Shown here: positions 16,717 through 24,207 of the stretch, piece by piece
Position numbering within the stretch: the stretch's first letter is position 1
Layout: every line of letters starts with the position of its first letter
Assembly (NCBI GenBank): GCA_016222825.1
Contig: JACRQF010000019.1
Location: 1-64,000, forward strand
Source: Verrucomicrobiota bacterium
GTDB taxonomy: Bacteria; Verrucomicrobiota; Verrucomicrobiia; CAIQCK01
Length of the DNA: 64,000 nucleotides
Direction: 5' to 3'
Program-made: the position numbers and the translations under genes
The notes under the pieces: generated by a model
The model's input: the letters and a program-made list of their open reading frames with translations, nothing else
Databases searched by the model: none
What the model was told of the DNA's origin: nothing

Positions 16717-17526
16717 TTATTGAGGCGGGCCGCAGACGACGCGGAAGCCGAAGGCGCTGACCTTGTCCGTCGGCGCGCTGGCTCCGCGCGGGGCCGAACC
16801 GAGGAAGCCCTGCGCATTCGGGAACGCGCCACCGCGGCGCACGCGCTTGGAGCCGGTGGCGGGACCGGTCGGGTCCACTGCGCCGCCGCCGTGATAGGGG
16901 CCATACCAGTCACTGCACCACTCCCAGACGTTGCCGATCATGTCGTAGAAGCCAAGCTTGTTCGGCTCCTTCTCACCGACGGCGTGCGGGCGTTTGCCGG
17001 CGTTGCCGCCGTAGAGCAACACGCGCGAAGCGCCATACCAGCCGATGCGCGCGAGGTCGGATTCGCTGTTGCCGCTGTAGAAGCGGGTGGTGGTGCCGGC
17101 GCGGCAAGCGTATTCCCATTCCGCCTCGGTCGGCAGCCGGCAGGCGACGCCGGCGGGAAGAATGCCCATGCCGTTGAGGGCGACAGTGAAGGCGACGGCA
17201 TCGAACCAGTTCACGTTCTCAACCGGACTGCGCGCGGCCTTGTAGCCGGAGGGGTTTCTGCCGGTGACGGCTTCGTATTGTTCCTGGGTCACTTCGTATT
17301 TGCCCATCCAAAAGCCCTTGGTGAGCTTGACGTGGTGGACGGGCTTGGCGTCATCACCGTCGTTGGTGGCGCCCATGTCGAACTCGCCCGGCGCAACCCA
17401 GACCAGTTCCAGTTTGACGCCCTTGCCGAGGTCCACTGTGAGTGGCTGTCCCGCGGCCGGCTCGGCGAAGGTGGCGGTGGCAAACGAAACCAGCGATGCC
17501 AGAAGGAGGGTTGGAGTTGCTTTCAT
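16717..17526 (-). CDS. Secreted SUMF1-fold protein without FGE catalytic cysteines (copy 2)
   Basis: 269 aa from ATG 17526, with a signal peptide (TFA-EPAAGQ). It is nearly identical in the core to copy 1 (EVTQEQYEAVTGRNPSGYK, RLPTEAEWEYACRAG, NVWEWCSDWYGPYHGGGAVD). The segment after RRGGAF again has no cysteine pair, so both copies have lost the FGE active site in the same way. This points to a conserved non-catalytic role rather than random decay. It starts 46 bases after the porin gene. An in-frame extension to 17664 overlaps the porin gene and is not supported. Confidence 0.92.
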   Translation of the reverse strand: MKATPTLLLASLVSFATATFAEPAAGQPLTVDLGKGVKLELVWVAPGEFDMGATNDGDDAKPVHHVKLTKGFWMGKYEVTQEQYEAVTGRNPSGYKAARSPVENVNWFDAVAFTVALNGMGILPAGVACRLPTEAEWEYACRAGTTTRFYSGNSESDLARIGWYGASRVLLYGGNAGKRPHAVGEKEPNKLGFYDMIGNVWEWCSDWYGPYHGGGAVDPTGPATGSKRVRRGGAFPNAQGFLGSAPRGASAPTDKVSAFGFRVVCGPPQ

Positions 17527-17572
17527 GGTCGTTGTTCTCTCGAAATGTCCGTGGTGTGATATGGAGGACGCG

Positions 17573-19792
17573 TCAGAACCGAATCGTGCAAGCGGCGCTG
17601 GCCAGATGCGCGGAGTAGTCATTGATGCCGCCGGTGTAGTCTTCCTTGTAATTGTAGAAGCCATACTTCAAAGCCACCGTAATCGTATCGGAGATGCGGC
17701 GGGTCAACTTCAGGCTGGCTCCGTGCTGTTGATAGTTCAAGCCGTAAGAGAGGCTGTAGTTGTTGTTAAGCGTGGAGAAGGTGCCGAAGCCGTTCTCCAC
17801 ATAGTTGTCCGATCGGGAGTGGATGTATTCTGCCGCCAGATCAGTTTTGTTGTCGAGCGCGTAACCTACGTAGCCCATGACCGACAACACGCTGCCCTTG
17901 TAAGGTGTCGCTACCGAAGCCGCGGCATTGTCAAAGGAGCTGGACCTGCTGTCCTGATAAGACGTCAACGCCGTAACGTAGAGGCGGTTCATCGGCACGA
18001 CGGTTGCGCTCGCGCTGTAGATGTTCGCGTAGAAGTCGTAGGCGTGGATGCTGCCCGCGGGGGTTGCCGAGTAGCCACTGGCGCCAGCAACAGCAGCCTG
18101 GCCGGGGGTCGTATTGTAGGTGTCCTCAGAAATCAATTGGTGCTTCAAGGTGAGAGTCACCCTCGAAAATGGACGATAGACCAGCTTGGTGCTGATTTCG
18201 TTCTCATCATACTCCTGGTCCTGAAGCGTTCCCGCGTAAGGAGAGACGCTTCCCACTTTGTAGCGTGTGGTCGTCAGATTATCCGTGCGCCGATACCGAT
18301 ACTGGGATGAAAAGGTCACACGCGACCAAGGTGACGTGGAGAACCCCCCCGTGTATTCCTGGCGATGGCTTTGCAAATCCAGACCGAATCCACCCGTGTT
18401 CCCGGCCGACGCAGGACCGAAGAACCCAGCAACGGACTGCTGGTTCACATCGTCATTGTAATCCTCCTGAGTCCATTTCGCCTCCGTGTAGAGAGTCGTG
18501 TAGGGAATCTTCGTGTAACGGAAGCCGATGTGCTCCTCCAGACCCGTCTTCTCGACGGTCGTGTAGATCCGGCGAGCATCTCCGGGAACCAGAGGGGCGA
18601 ACGGCGCGTTGGCGGGCGTTGTGCCGATGATGGGGCTGCCGCTGGGAATCTCAGGATAGTAGTTGAGAGCCGAGGTGTCCGTCTCCTCTTTCTCCGCCTG
18701 GATGCCGGCGTTGGCCATGAAACCGTCGAAGGGACCGACCATCACGTTGAGGTTCGCCGTATGCGAGTCCTGACTGACCCTCACACCGGGGTCGCCCTGC
18801 AACTGCGTGCGGAAGAACTTGTCACGCTGGGCGGCGGTCGTCCCGGCGCCATAGAGCGTATCCACCTGGGCCCCGGCGTCACCCGTCATGGATGTGAACA
18901 GATAACCCGTCATCCAGTTAACCTTGTCGTTCACATAGTGGTCCGCATGAAACGCGTTGGAGAACATATCATGATGATACTGTTCCCCCACCGACACGGC
19001 TTTCAACGTGTTGGCAGGCAGGCTGAACGAGGAATCGTCGAAGCGATACGTGCTGTTGGCATATTGCTCAAAGTAGAAATCATTGCCCAGGTTAAGCCCG
19101 CCAATGGTGTGCTCCGCCCCCAACTTGAGAATATCCACCCGCTCGTCAATGTCCTTGTAGGCGGGGAATATCTTCTTCGTAATGGTCGCGCCGCCGGGAA
19201 ATGGCGGCCCCGCCGGCAAGGCTTGCGAAACCGAGCCGGATTCCAACAGGCTCTTGGATCCGTCCTTGAATTGATGCTCATACCCGAACGTGATCTTGGG
19301 CATGTTGGGCAGCGTCAACCCCGCATCGAAGTATATCTTGCCAATATCCAACGAAGGCTCCTTGTTCAGCCGGAACGACGGCGTGCTGAACCGCGAGTAA
19401 TACATGCCCGTGTCATTGAAGTATTTTGGATACTGCGAGAAACCCGCCCGGATGAATCCAAAATCCGGCCTCACCAATTCCATGCGGATGTCATAGTCGC
19501 GCTGGTCGTAAATGCCGCGGCCCTCGACGTTGAAGTCCGTGTCCTTGTCCACCTTCCCGTGGAAATTGAACCGCTCAATGCCGCCGGTCCAGCCGTCCTT
19601 CATCCACCAGTCCTCGCGGAACTTCGCCTTGTTGCCGGTGACGTCCACATAGGTCACCACGGGCGTGACCACGATTTCTGAATCCGATTCATTCTTCTCA
19701 CTCTTCGCCGCGTATTCAGCGGCAGCCGCCCGCGCGGTCCACCACGAGCACGTAAGCGCAATGACAACGATAATGCGTGAAATGTTCTTCAT
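17573..19792 (-). CDS. MtrB/PioB-like outer-membrane beta-barrel (copy 2)
   Basis: 739 aa, with a signal peptide (AAA-AEYAAKSEK). It is homologous throughout to copy 1: FREDWWMKDGWTGGIE, DIRMELVRPDFGFIRAGF, KIPYTTLYTEAKWTQEDY and the C-terminus ACTIRF. It carries extra loop sequence, for example around residues 300-420, making it 31 residues longer. No CXXC occurs in the mature N-terminus. Ribosome site AAAGGA; 18 bases separate it from the cytochrome gene upstream. The divergence of loops with conserved strands fits two conduits with different surface partners (inference). Confidence 0.85.
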   Translation of the reverse strand: MKNISRIIVVIALTCSWWTARAAAAEYAAKSEKNESDSEIVVTPVVTYVDVTGNKAKFREDWWMKDGWTGGIERFNFHGKVDKDTDFNVEGRGIYDQRDYDIRMELVRPDFGFIRAGFSQYPKYFNDTGMYYSRFSTPSFRLNKEPSLDIGKIYFDAGLTLPNMPKITFGYEHQFKDGSKSLLESGSVSQALPAGPPFPGGATITKKIFPAYKDIDERVDILKLGAEHTIGGLNLGNDFYFEQYANSTYRFDDSSFSLPANTLKAVSVGEQYHHDMFSNAFHADHYVNDKVNWMTGYLFTSMTGDAGAQVDTLYGAGTTAAQRDKFFRTQLQGDPGVRVSQDSHTANLNVMVGPFDGFMANAGIQAEKEETDTSALNYYPEIPSGSPIIGTTPANAPFAPLVPGDARRIYTTVEKTGLEEHIGFRYTKIPYTTLYTEAKWTQEDYNDDVNQQSVAGFFGPASAGNTGGFGLDLQSHRQEYTGGFSTSPWSRVTFSSQYRYRRTDNLTTTRYKVGSVSPYAGTLQDQEYDENEISTKLVYRPFSRVTLTLKHQLISEDTYNTTPGQAAVAGASGYSATPAGSIHAYDFYANIYSASATVVPMNRLYVTALTSYQDSRSSSFDNAAASVATPYKGSVLSVMGYVGYALDNKTDLAAEYIHSRSDNYVENGFGTFSTLNNNYSLSYGLNYQQHGASLKLTRRISDTITVALKYGFYNYKEDYTGGINDYSAHLASAACTIRF

Positions 19793-19810
19793 GGGAGCTG
19801 TCCTTTTCGA

Positions 19811-20626
19811 TCAATACCGGAATGCCGCGTTCAAGTTGGAGCCGTGGACCGCCGTGTGGCAGCCCGCGTTATAACAAGTGCCCTGTGACAAACGTCCCCC
19901 GATATTGTGCTCGGCAGCCCCAATGCGGACCGGCCGCACGGTTGTGAGGGGGTTGTTCGGGTTCGATTCCAACTGTGCGTGGCACTTCAGGCAAAGGTTG
20001 TTGTCGCGTTGCACCAACAGCTTCGGGGTGATCGAGCCGTGGACCAGATGGCAGGTCGTGCAACCTTCCCGCATCGCCGCGTGCTCAAACACCTTGGGCC
20101 GCGTCTGCTCCCGGTGGCACTGCGAGCAGTTCTCATTCAAACGCGATACCGTCTGTCCTTTGCCCAGTTTGATGTCATGGCCGTGCGGGTTATGGCAGGT
20201 CGTGCAGGTCATCCGGCCTTCCCTGACCGGATGGTGATACGGCATGTTGAACTCCGCCTGTTTCTCCAAGTGGCACTGGTAGCAGGCCTCGGGACTCTTG
20301 TTCGGGTTGATGATGAACTTCCCGCGCTCGCCGCCCGCCTCCACGTGGAGGCTGCCCGGCCCGTGGCAGCTCTCGCAGCCCTGCCCCTCGCGTTTGCCGT
20401 TCTTGTTGTCGGGAATCGTCACGCGCGCGTGCGCCGCAAACTTGAAGTCCCGCACCTCTTTCTCATGGCACGGCGCGCATGTCTCCATCCCCACGTATTT
20501 CGCGCCGGGGATCATCGGAGGCGCCACCACCACGCGGTCAATCGTCGCGCACGAAAACACAAACGCTGAGAGCGCCACCATCCCGATACACACCGTCGTC
20601 GTTATTCCAAATCTGGTTTTCTTCAC
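19811..20626 (-). CDS. Octaheme c-type cytochrome lipoprotein, DmsE/MtrA-like (copy 2)
   Basis: 271 aa from GTG 20626, preceded by AAAGG. A hydrophobic signal ends in a probable lipobox (VFSC). Haem motifs: CAPCH, CESCH, CYQCH, CTTCH, CSQCH, CTTCH and CLKCH, plus CYNAGCH (CX4CH), so eight in the same order and spacing as copy 1. The longest difference from copy 1 is between the seventh motif and the CX4CH site. First gene of the second operon copy; the hemerythrin gene at 21092 is divergent from it across a 465-base gap. Confidence 0.93.
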   Translation of the reverse strand: MKKTRFGITTTVCIGMVALSAFVFSCATIDRVVVAPPMIPGAKYVGMETCAPCHEKEVRDFKFAAHARVTIPDNKNGKREGQGCESCHGPGSLHVEAGGERGKFIINPNKSPEACYQCHLEKQAEFNMPYHHPVREGRMTCTTCHNPHGHDIKLGKGQTVSRLNENCSQCHREQTRPKVFEHAAMREGCTTCHLVHGSITPKLLVQRDNNLCLKCHAQLESNPNNPLTTVRPVRIGAAEHNIGGRLSQGTCYNAGCHTAVHGSNLNAAFRY

Positions 20627-21091
20627 AACCTGCCTTTCTTGCTGCCGGTTCTCTCAACCGGCCTTTTCACTCGTGACTAAAACCGCCACACACACTCTGT
20701 GCGTGGCGGGATACTTCCTTGCTGCCTACCTTCCACACGTCAGCGGAGGATGTGCACGACACGTGCCAGCATCCCGCCGCAAAAACGCAACCAACAAATT
20801 CACCGGGAGTTAGCGAAAATATCACACAAACTTACCCGTCGAACCCCGCCCCTTTTCGCGCAGTATCGCGCAGCCTGTTGCGTGTTTTCACGCGCAGCCG
20901 CCTCGCTGCAGCGCAGGCATGGCGGGAAACCGCCGCGTTGATTCACGGGAGAAATCAGATACCACCCTGTGATTTGTCCGAAAGGATCCTCCCTAGGCCG
21001 CTTTCAGGATTCGTCCATCTGGCTCAAGCGCGCATGCCAAGGCAAGACTGTGGCCGCCGATAATCAACAAACCGAGAGGACAACTCTTCGC
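20627..21091. other. Divergent intergenic region between cytochrome operon 2 and hemerythrin
   Basis: No gene is supported here. Near 20988 it holds CCTCCCTAGGCCGCTTTCAG, which shares the CCCTAGG(G)CCGNTTTCAGGA block with 21768-21786. Promoters for both directions must lie here, but I cannot place them with confidence. Confidence 0.4.
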
Positions 21092-21568
21092 ATGAAGATC
21101 ACCGATGTGCTGGTGAGCCAGCATACGTTCCTTCGCACAATGTTCGACATCACCACGCGCGCGCTATGGGAGACGGAAACGTCCGCCAAGGTCGCCGCCT
21201 TCGCACGGCTGGCGGAGTCGCTCGTGGCCGGCCATGTCGAGACGGAGGAGAGCGTGTTCTTCCGCCCCCTCGATGCGACGCTGAAGGAGAAGGGCCGGCT
21301 CTCAGAATTCTACTCCACCCACAAGGAGTGCATCGCCCTGCTGAAGGAACCGCAAAGGCCGATGGCCGTCTCGGAAGGCCGAAGCCGCCTGCTGCTGGCG
21401 TTCCACGTCCTGCGCACTCATTTCCAAGACGAGGAGCGCGTAGTGATCCCGCTGGCCAACGCCACGTTCAGGCCCGAAGCGATGGAAACCCTTGGCCGGG
21501 TATGGTTGCAGCTCCACGCCCATCGGGAAACGCCTCCGGCGCAGCAAACCAGCATGATGCCAAAGTGA
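21092..21568 (+). CDS. Hemerythrin-like (HHE domain) protein
   Basis: 158 aa from ATG 21092. A four-helix HHE cation-binding fold is indicated by His near the start (SQHTFLR), HVETEE (helix 2), STHKE (helix 3) and FHVLRTHFQDEE (helix 4), which supply the His/Glu ligands of a di-iron site. Such proteins bind O2 or NO, or sense iron and redox state, in the cytoplasm. The gene is divergent from the cytochrome operon and precedes the signalling cluster, so an oxygen or NO-sensing role linked to respiration is inferred. The in-frame extension back to 20969 has no ribosome site. Confidence 0.88.
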   Translation: MKITDVLVSQHTFLRTMFDITTRALWETETSAKVAAFARLAESLVAGHVETEESVFFRPLDATLKEKGRLSEFYSTHKECIALLKEPQRPMAVSEGRSRLLLAFHVLRTHFQDEERVVIPLANATFRPEAMETLGRVWLQLHAHRETPPAQQTSMMPK

Positions 21569-21670
21569 GGCGCGCCGCGTTCTCCCAGCGCGACGGCACA
21601 CCGCTTCCGATCCAAGGGGACTTTCCTGGCGCGCATATTTCACACGCTGCACGAAACGCCGATAGGCTGT

Positions 21671-21737
21671 CGCCGACGACGTAAGGAGGCGGAGTCTTCG
21701 CAGATGAGAAGCCCGTCCGCCTCCTTACGTCGGCGGC
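21671..21737. repeat. REP-like inverted repeat
   Basis: Arms CGCCGACGACGTAAGGAGGC (23 bases from 21671) and the near-complement from 21716 to 21737 flank a loop of about 22 bases. It follows the hemerythrin gene and may end its transcript. Confidence 0.65.
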
Positions 21738-21755
21738 TACGAAACCGCTCCCGAG

Positions 21756-21786
21756 CCAAGGGAATTTCCCTAGGGCCGTTTCAGGA
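21756..21786. promoter_or_regulatory. Candidate palindromic operator (CCAAGGGAATTTCCCTAGG)
   Basis: The 19-base near-palindrome at 21756-21774 is followed by GCCGTTTCAGGA, a tail shared with the site near 20990. It lies about 60 bases upstream of the GTG at 21832. Confidence 0.45.
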
Positions 21787-21831
21787 CCTGGCCTATGGCA
21801 CGCAGCGGCTCCCTTGCCGTAACATTAGCCG

Positions 21832-22044
21832 GTGAATCCTGAGTCAGCCCATCAGTCTCTGCCAGACCCGGCGAAGTGCCGCACGCATCTCTATGGCATC
21901 GGGTTGATGGCGCAGTGTCTGGTGGATTCTCCCGATGCCTGCAAATACGCGACGCGCGTGCGCGCTCTTGTCTTCTGCAACAATCCCGACCGGCTCAAGA
22001 TCGTCGCGCGTTCGTGGCCGAAACAAACGAAGAAGAACCCGTGA
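21832..22044 (+). CDS. Small cysteine-containing hypothetical protein
   Basis: 70 aa with a GTG start. Four cysteines are spaced as C...(x12)C...(x7)C...(x11)C in the stretch from CRTHLYG through VFCNNPD, which suggests metal binding or disulphides. The C-terminus is basic (PKQTKKNP). A remnant of the last eight codons (PKQAKKNP) and following DNA occurs at 31008-31057, so the gene or its 3' end has been copied. A candidate operator lies just upstream. I do not recognise the family. Confidence 0.5.
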   Translation: MNPESAHQSLPDPAKCRTHLYGIGLMAQCLVDSPDACKYATRVRALVFCNNPDRLKIVARSWPKQTKKNP

Positions 22045-22279
22045 GTTGATTCCGCGCGGGCCGCTCGCCAGCCTTACAGCCGCGCCGTCCGCTGCATTGA
22101 TCGTTGCCCGCCGCTTTCACTTCACTGCGCACGCGTTCAACATTCCTCCGCAACAGAATCCCCGCGGCCAGCAGATGACCGGCGATGAACCCGTCCTGGA
22201 TCACGAACCGGACCTGACGATGGCGGAGGGCTGATTCAAGCGGCATCGCTGCCCATCGCTGATGCGCCGGCTCCTGTTT

Positions 22280-22768
22280 CTACGACACGCCAAGGATTTG
22301 TTCAGCGGGCGCGGGCGCGGGCGCGGGAGGATGGGAAGGAAAAACGGACACATCCCGACGGCCCCGGCTGAGCATGGTCACGCCCGCGCTCTCGGCCAGC
22401 GCGCTCAGCCCTCGCACCACGGACGAGTCCTCTTCGTCGTCGTGGAGCAGGAACAACGCGCGCGGCAGGAGGGAGTCGGCGTTGAGCCAATCCGTCAGCC
22501 ACCATGCCCCGCCAGAAACGCTGCGGACGGCGTTGTGCACGGAGATGATGACGACATCAATCTCAGAAGCCTTTTCGCAGACCAGCATGTCCTCCAACTG
22601 GGCCACCGTCAGATACGAGACCCGCCACGGGATGTCCGGCCCCATCTCATTGAAGATGGATTCCAAAACAAGCCGGCCGCGCGTTTGCGTTGCCGCATCC
22701 TCGTGGATGATGACGGTGTTGCAATGCTGCTTCTGGCCCCAACCGACGTTTGGCTTTTGACTGTTCAT
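22280..22768 (-). CDS. Receiver-like hypothetical protein
   Basis: 162 aa from ATG 22768 (alternative 22786). The layout resembles a CheY-like fold: strand NTVIIHEDAATQ, an acidic turn, a second strand IDVVIISVHNAV, a third ALFLLHDDEEDSS and GVTMLSRG near the end. The usual phospho-acceptor Asp and the conserved Lys-Pro are not in place, so it may be a non-phosphorylated receiver relative. The tail is proline/alanine-rich (PPAPAPAPAE). It is the only minus-strand gene in the signalling block. No clear ribosome site. Confidence in function is low. Confidence 0.6.
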   Translation of the reverse strand: MNSQKPNVGWGQKQHCNTVIIHEDAATQTRGRLVLESIFNEMGPDIPWRVSYLTVAQLEDMLVCEKASEIDVVIISVHNAVRSVSGGAWWLTDWLNADSLLPRALFLLHDDEEDSSVVRGLSALAESAGVTMLSRGRRDVSVFPSHPPAPAPAPAEQILGVS

Positions 22769-23100
22769 GATTGTTGCGACAACCATGCATCTGGAAGCCG
22801 GCTCGCGCCAGATGGTGAGAACCTGAACCAGCCCTAAGAGAAATTCCTAACAGCGCACTCACATCTTCGCGTTGTTTGTCCCCCAGGATGCCGCCGGTGA
22901 CACAAGCTGGACTCCGCTTGCCGCGTCTCCGCGCGGGAGTATGTTGACCCGCAAGTTGGGTATTGAATATGAAAAGGGAGCGGTCAATACCACCGGGGAC
23001 AGGGACGCCCGAAGGCGCCCCGAAGACAACTGCGAGCAGCCATCACACGGCCTTGCATGAGAGACCCGCGCTGAATCCCACGTTCCCCGGAGAGCATGTG
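22769..23100. other. Intergenic region with a copy of the kinase 5' flank
   Basis: Bases 22903-23010 resemble 26427-26560, which spans the upstream region and first codons of the kinase gene at 26520 (both have CGCGGGAGTA, GTATTGAA and then a frame beginning M-K/E-x-E-x-SIP). A weak relative of the palindromic motif (CTAAGAGAAATTCCTAAC) is at 22834-22851. No intact gene is supported. Confidence 0.45.
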
Positions 23101-23598
23101 ATGATGGACACTCACGGGGGAGCGGGCGTCCACGGGCGCGAGACAGGAGGCCGCAGGAAAGACATCACGCTGCTCTTCGTGGAGGATGAGTTGAACGATG
23201 TGTTCTTCGTCCGGCGCGCGTTGCGCCACCTGGATCCCACCTATCACGTGCAGACCGTCAGAAATGGCGAGTATGCCGTGAACTATCTGTCCGGGACCGG
23301 CCACTATCGCAACCGGCAACATTATCCGCTGCCGGCGATGGTGCTGCTGGACCTGAACCCTCCGGTCACGCGGAACTTCAAACTGCTGGAGTGGATTCAC
23401 CAACAACCGCAATCCCAGTCGCTGCCGGCCGTCGTCTTCAGCGCGTCCGCTCTGGAGGCCGACCGGAAGCAAGCCATGCGACTGGGCGCCAGTGACTACT
23501 TCGTGAAGCCCAAAGACACGAGCGGCGTTTCAGACCTTTTGGCTTCCGTCCGCAGCCGTTTCCTTAGGCACGATCCTGCCGGGGGAGAAGCCGGATGA
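23101..23598 (+). CDS. Stand-alone receiver-domain response regulator
   Basis: 165 aa from ATG 23101, with GGAG about 9 bases upstream. A single receiver domain of the Rcp1/phytochrome-regulator type: acidic pocket VEDELND, phospho-acceptor Asp in VLLDLN, Ser in VFSAS and Lys in FVKPKD. The loop after the Asp reads PPVTRN instead of the usual LPGKxG. An in-frame upstream extension (from 22963) consists of sequence resembling the kinase N-terminus at 26520, so the gene may stand on a deletion scar. No output domain; it would act through a phosphorelay or protein contact. Confidence 0.88.
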   Translation: MMDTHGGAGVHGRETGGRRKDITLLFVEDELNDVFFVRRALRHLDPTYHVQTVRNGEYAVNYLSGTGHYRNRQHYPLPAMVLLDLNPPVTRNFKLLEWIHQQPQSQSLPAVVFSASALEADRKQAMRLGASDYFVKPKDTSGVSDLLASVRSRFLRHDPAGGEAG

Positions 23599-23647
23599 AA
23601 CACCGGTTTGCGGAGGTGGTTATCACAGCCGTTAACATTCAATTGCG

Positions 23648-23683
23648 GCGGCTGAATGAGGAATTAACTTCAGCCGCGGTTTT
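23648..23683 (+). terminator. Probable rho-independent terminator
   Basis: A 9-bp stem GCGGCTGAA/TTCAGCCGC with a 12-base loop is followed by GGTTTTGAT, about 50 bases after the stop of the receiver gene at 23101-23598. Confidence 0.55.
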
Positions 23684-23689
23684 GATATC

Positions 23690-24060
23690 GATGCCGAAAG
23701 TGAAGCGATGAAATGGGAACACTCTATAGCAGCGGGGGAAAGAGCGTCCGTTGGCGACGTGATGCCGGGCCAATTCGCTGACATGCCGAACAAAGCCGGT
23801 CTGAATCGAACAGTCCGGACTATGCGTAGAGAAAAAGTCGGGGGGGCTTTAAGCGGGCGAGTAATCAGGTCGGCATGGTTCGGCTACGGGGTGGCGGCGG
23901 CGGGCACGGCGGCGGGGCGTGAGTTGGCCGGGACGATGCGGCTGTTGGACATGGCCTGCGTGCTGGCGCTGGACGGGCGGGCGACCAGGAGTTGTCGCGC
24001 CGCCCAAGCGTTTCTGTCGGGCGCGCTGCGGGTGTCGTATCGGATCATCGCCGGCTGCTT
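23690..24060 (+). pseudogene. Decayed histidine-kinase fragment with internal deletion
   Basis: The frame from 23708 starts MKWEHSIAAGERA, like MEEEHSIPAGRGA of the intact kinase at 26520. It continues with a WFGYGVAAAGTAAGRELAGT stretch and then MRLLDMACVLALDGR, which in the intact kinase is MRLLDMACVLALDLNGR. The membrane segments between GTAAA and ELSET (about 105 residues) are missing, and similarity fades after the PAS start. Upstream DNA also matches. It is a remnant of a third kinase gene copy. Confidence 0.7.
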
Positions 24061-24106
24061 GTTTCAGAATCCCCATCCTTCCGAGCCTCCTGCAAAACTC
24101 CTCTTC

Positions 24107-24174
24107 TGTAGCGGCGGTCTCCGACCGCCGTCCGCCTATGCTGGGGATTTCGGCGGTCGGAGACCGCCGCTACA
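24107..24174. repeat. REP-like inverted repeat
   Basis: Arms of 24 bases, TGTAGCGGCGGTCTCCGACC (24107 onward) and its complement ending GACCGCCGCTACA at 24174, flank a 20-base loop. Relatives lie at 32267-32400. It sits just upstream of the kinase at 24208. Confidence 0.75.
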
Positions 24175-24207
24175 GGGTCTTGCAAGAACCTCTTTCTTTT
24201 ATCCTTT

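Noticed and set aside
19960..19980. T-loop-like GGGTTCGATTCC suggesting a tRNA
   Set aside because: It lies inside the octaheme cytochrome frame and no cloverleaf can be formed around it.
22963..23100. N-terminal extension of the receiver protein at 23101 as a real domain
   Set aside because: The extension resembles the 5' end of the kinase at 26520 and is probably a deletion scar; the ATG at 23101 has its own ribosome site.
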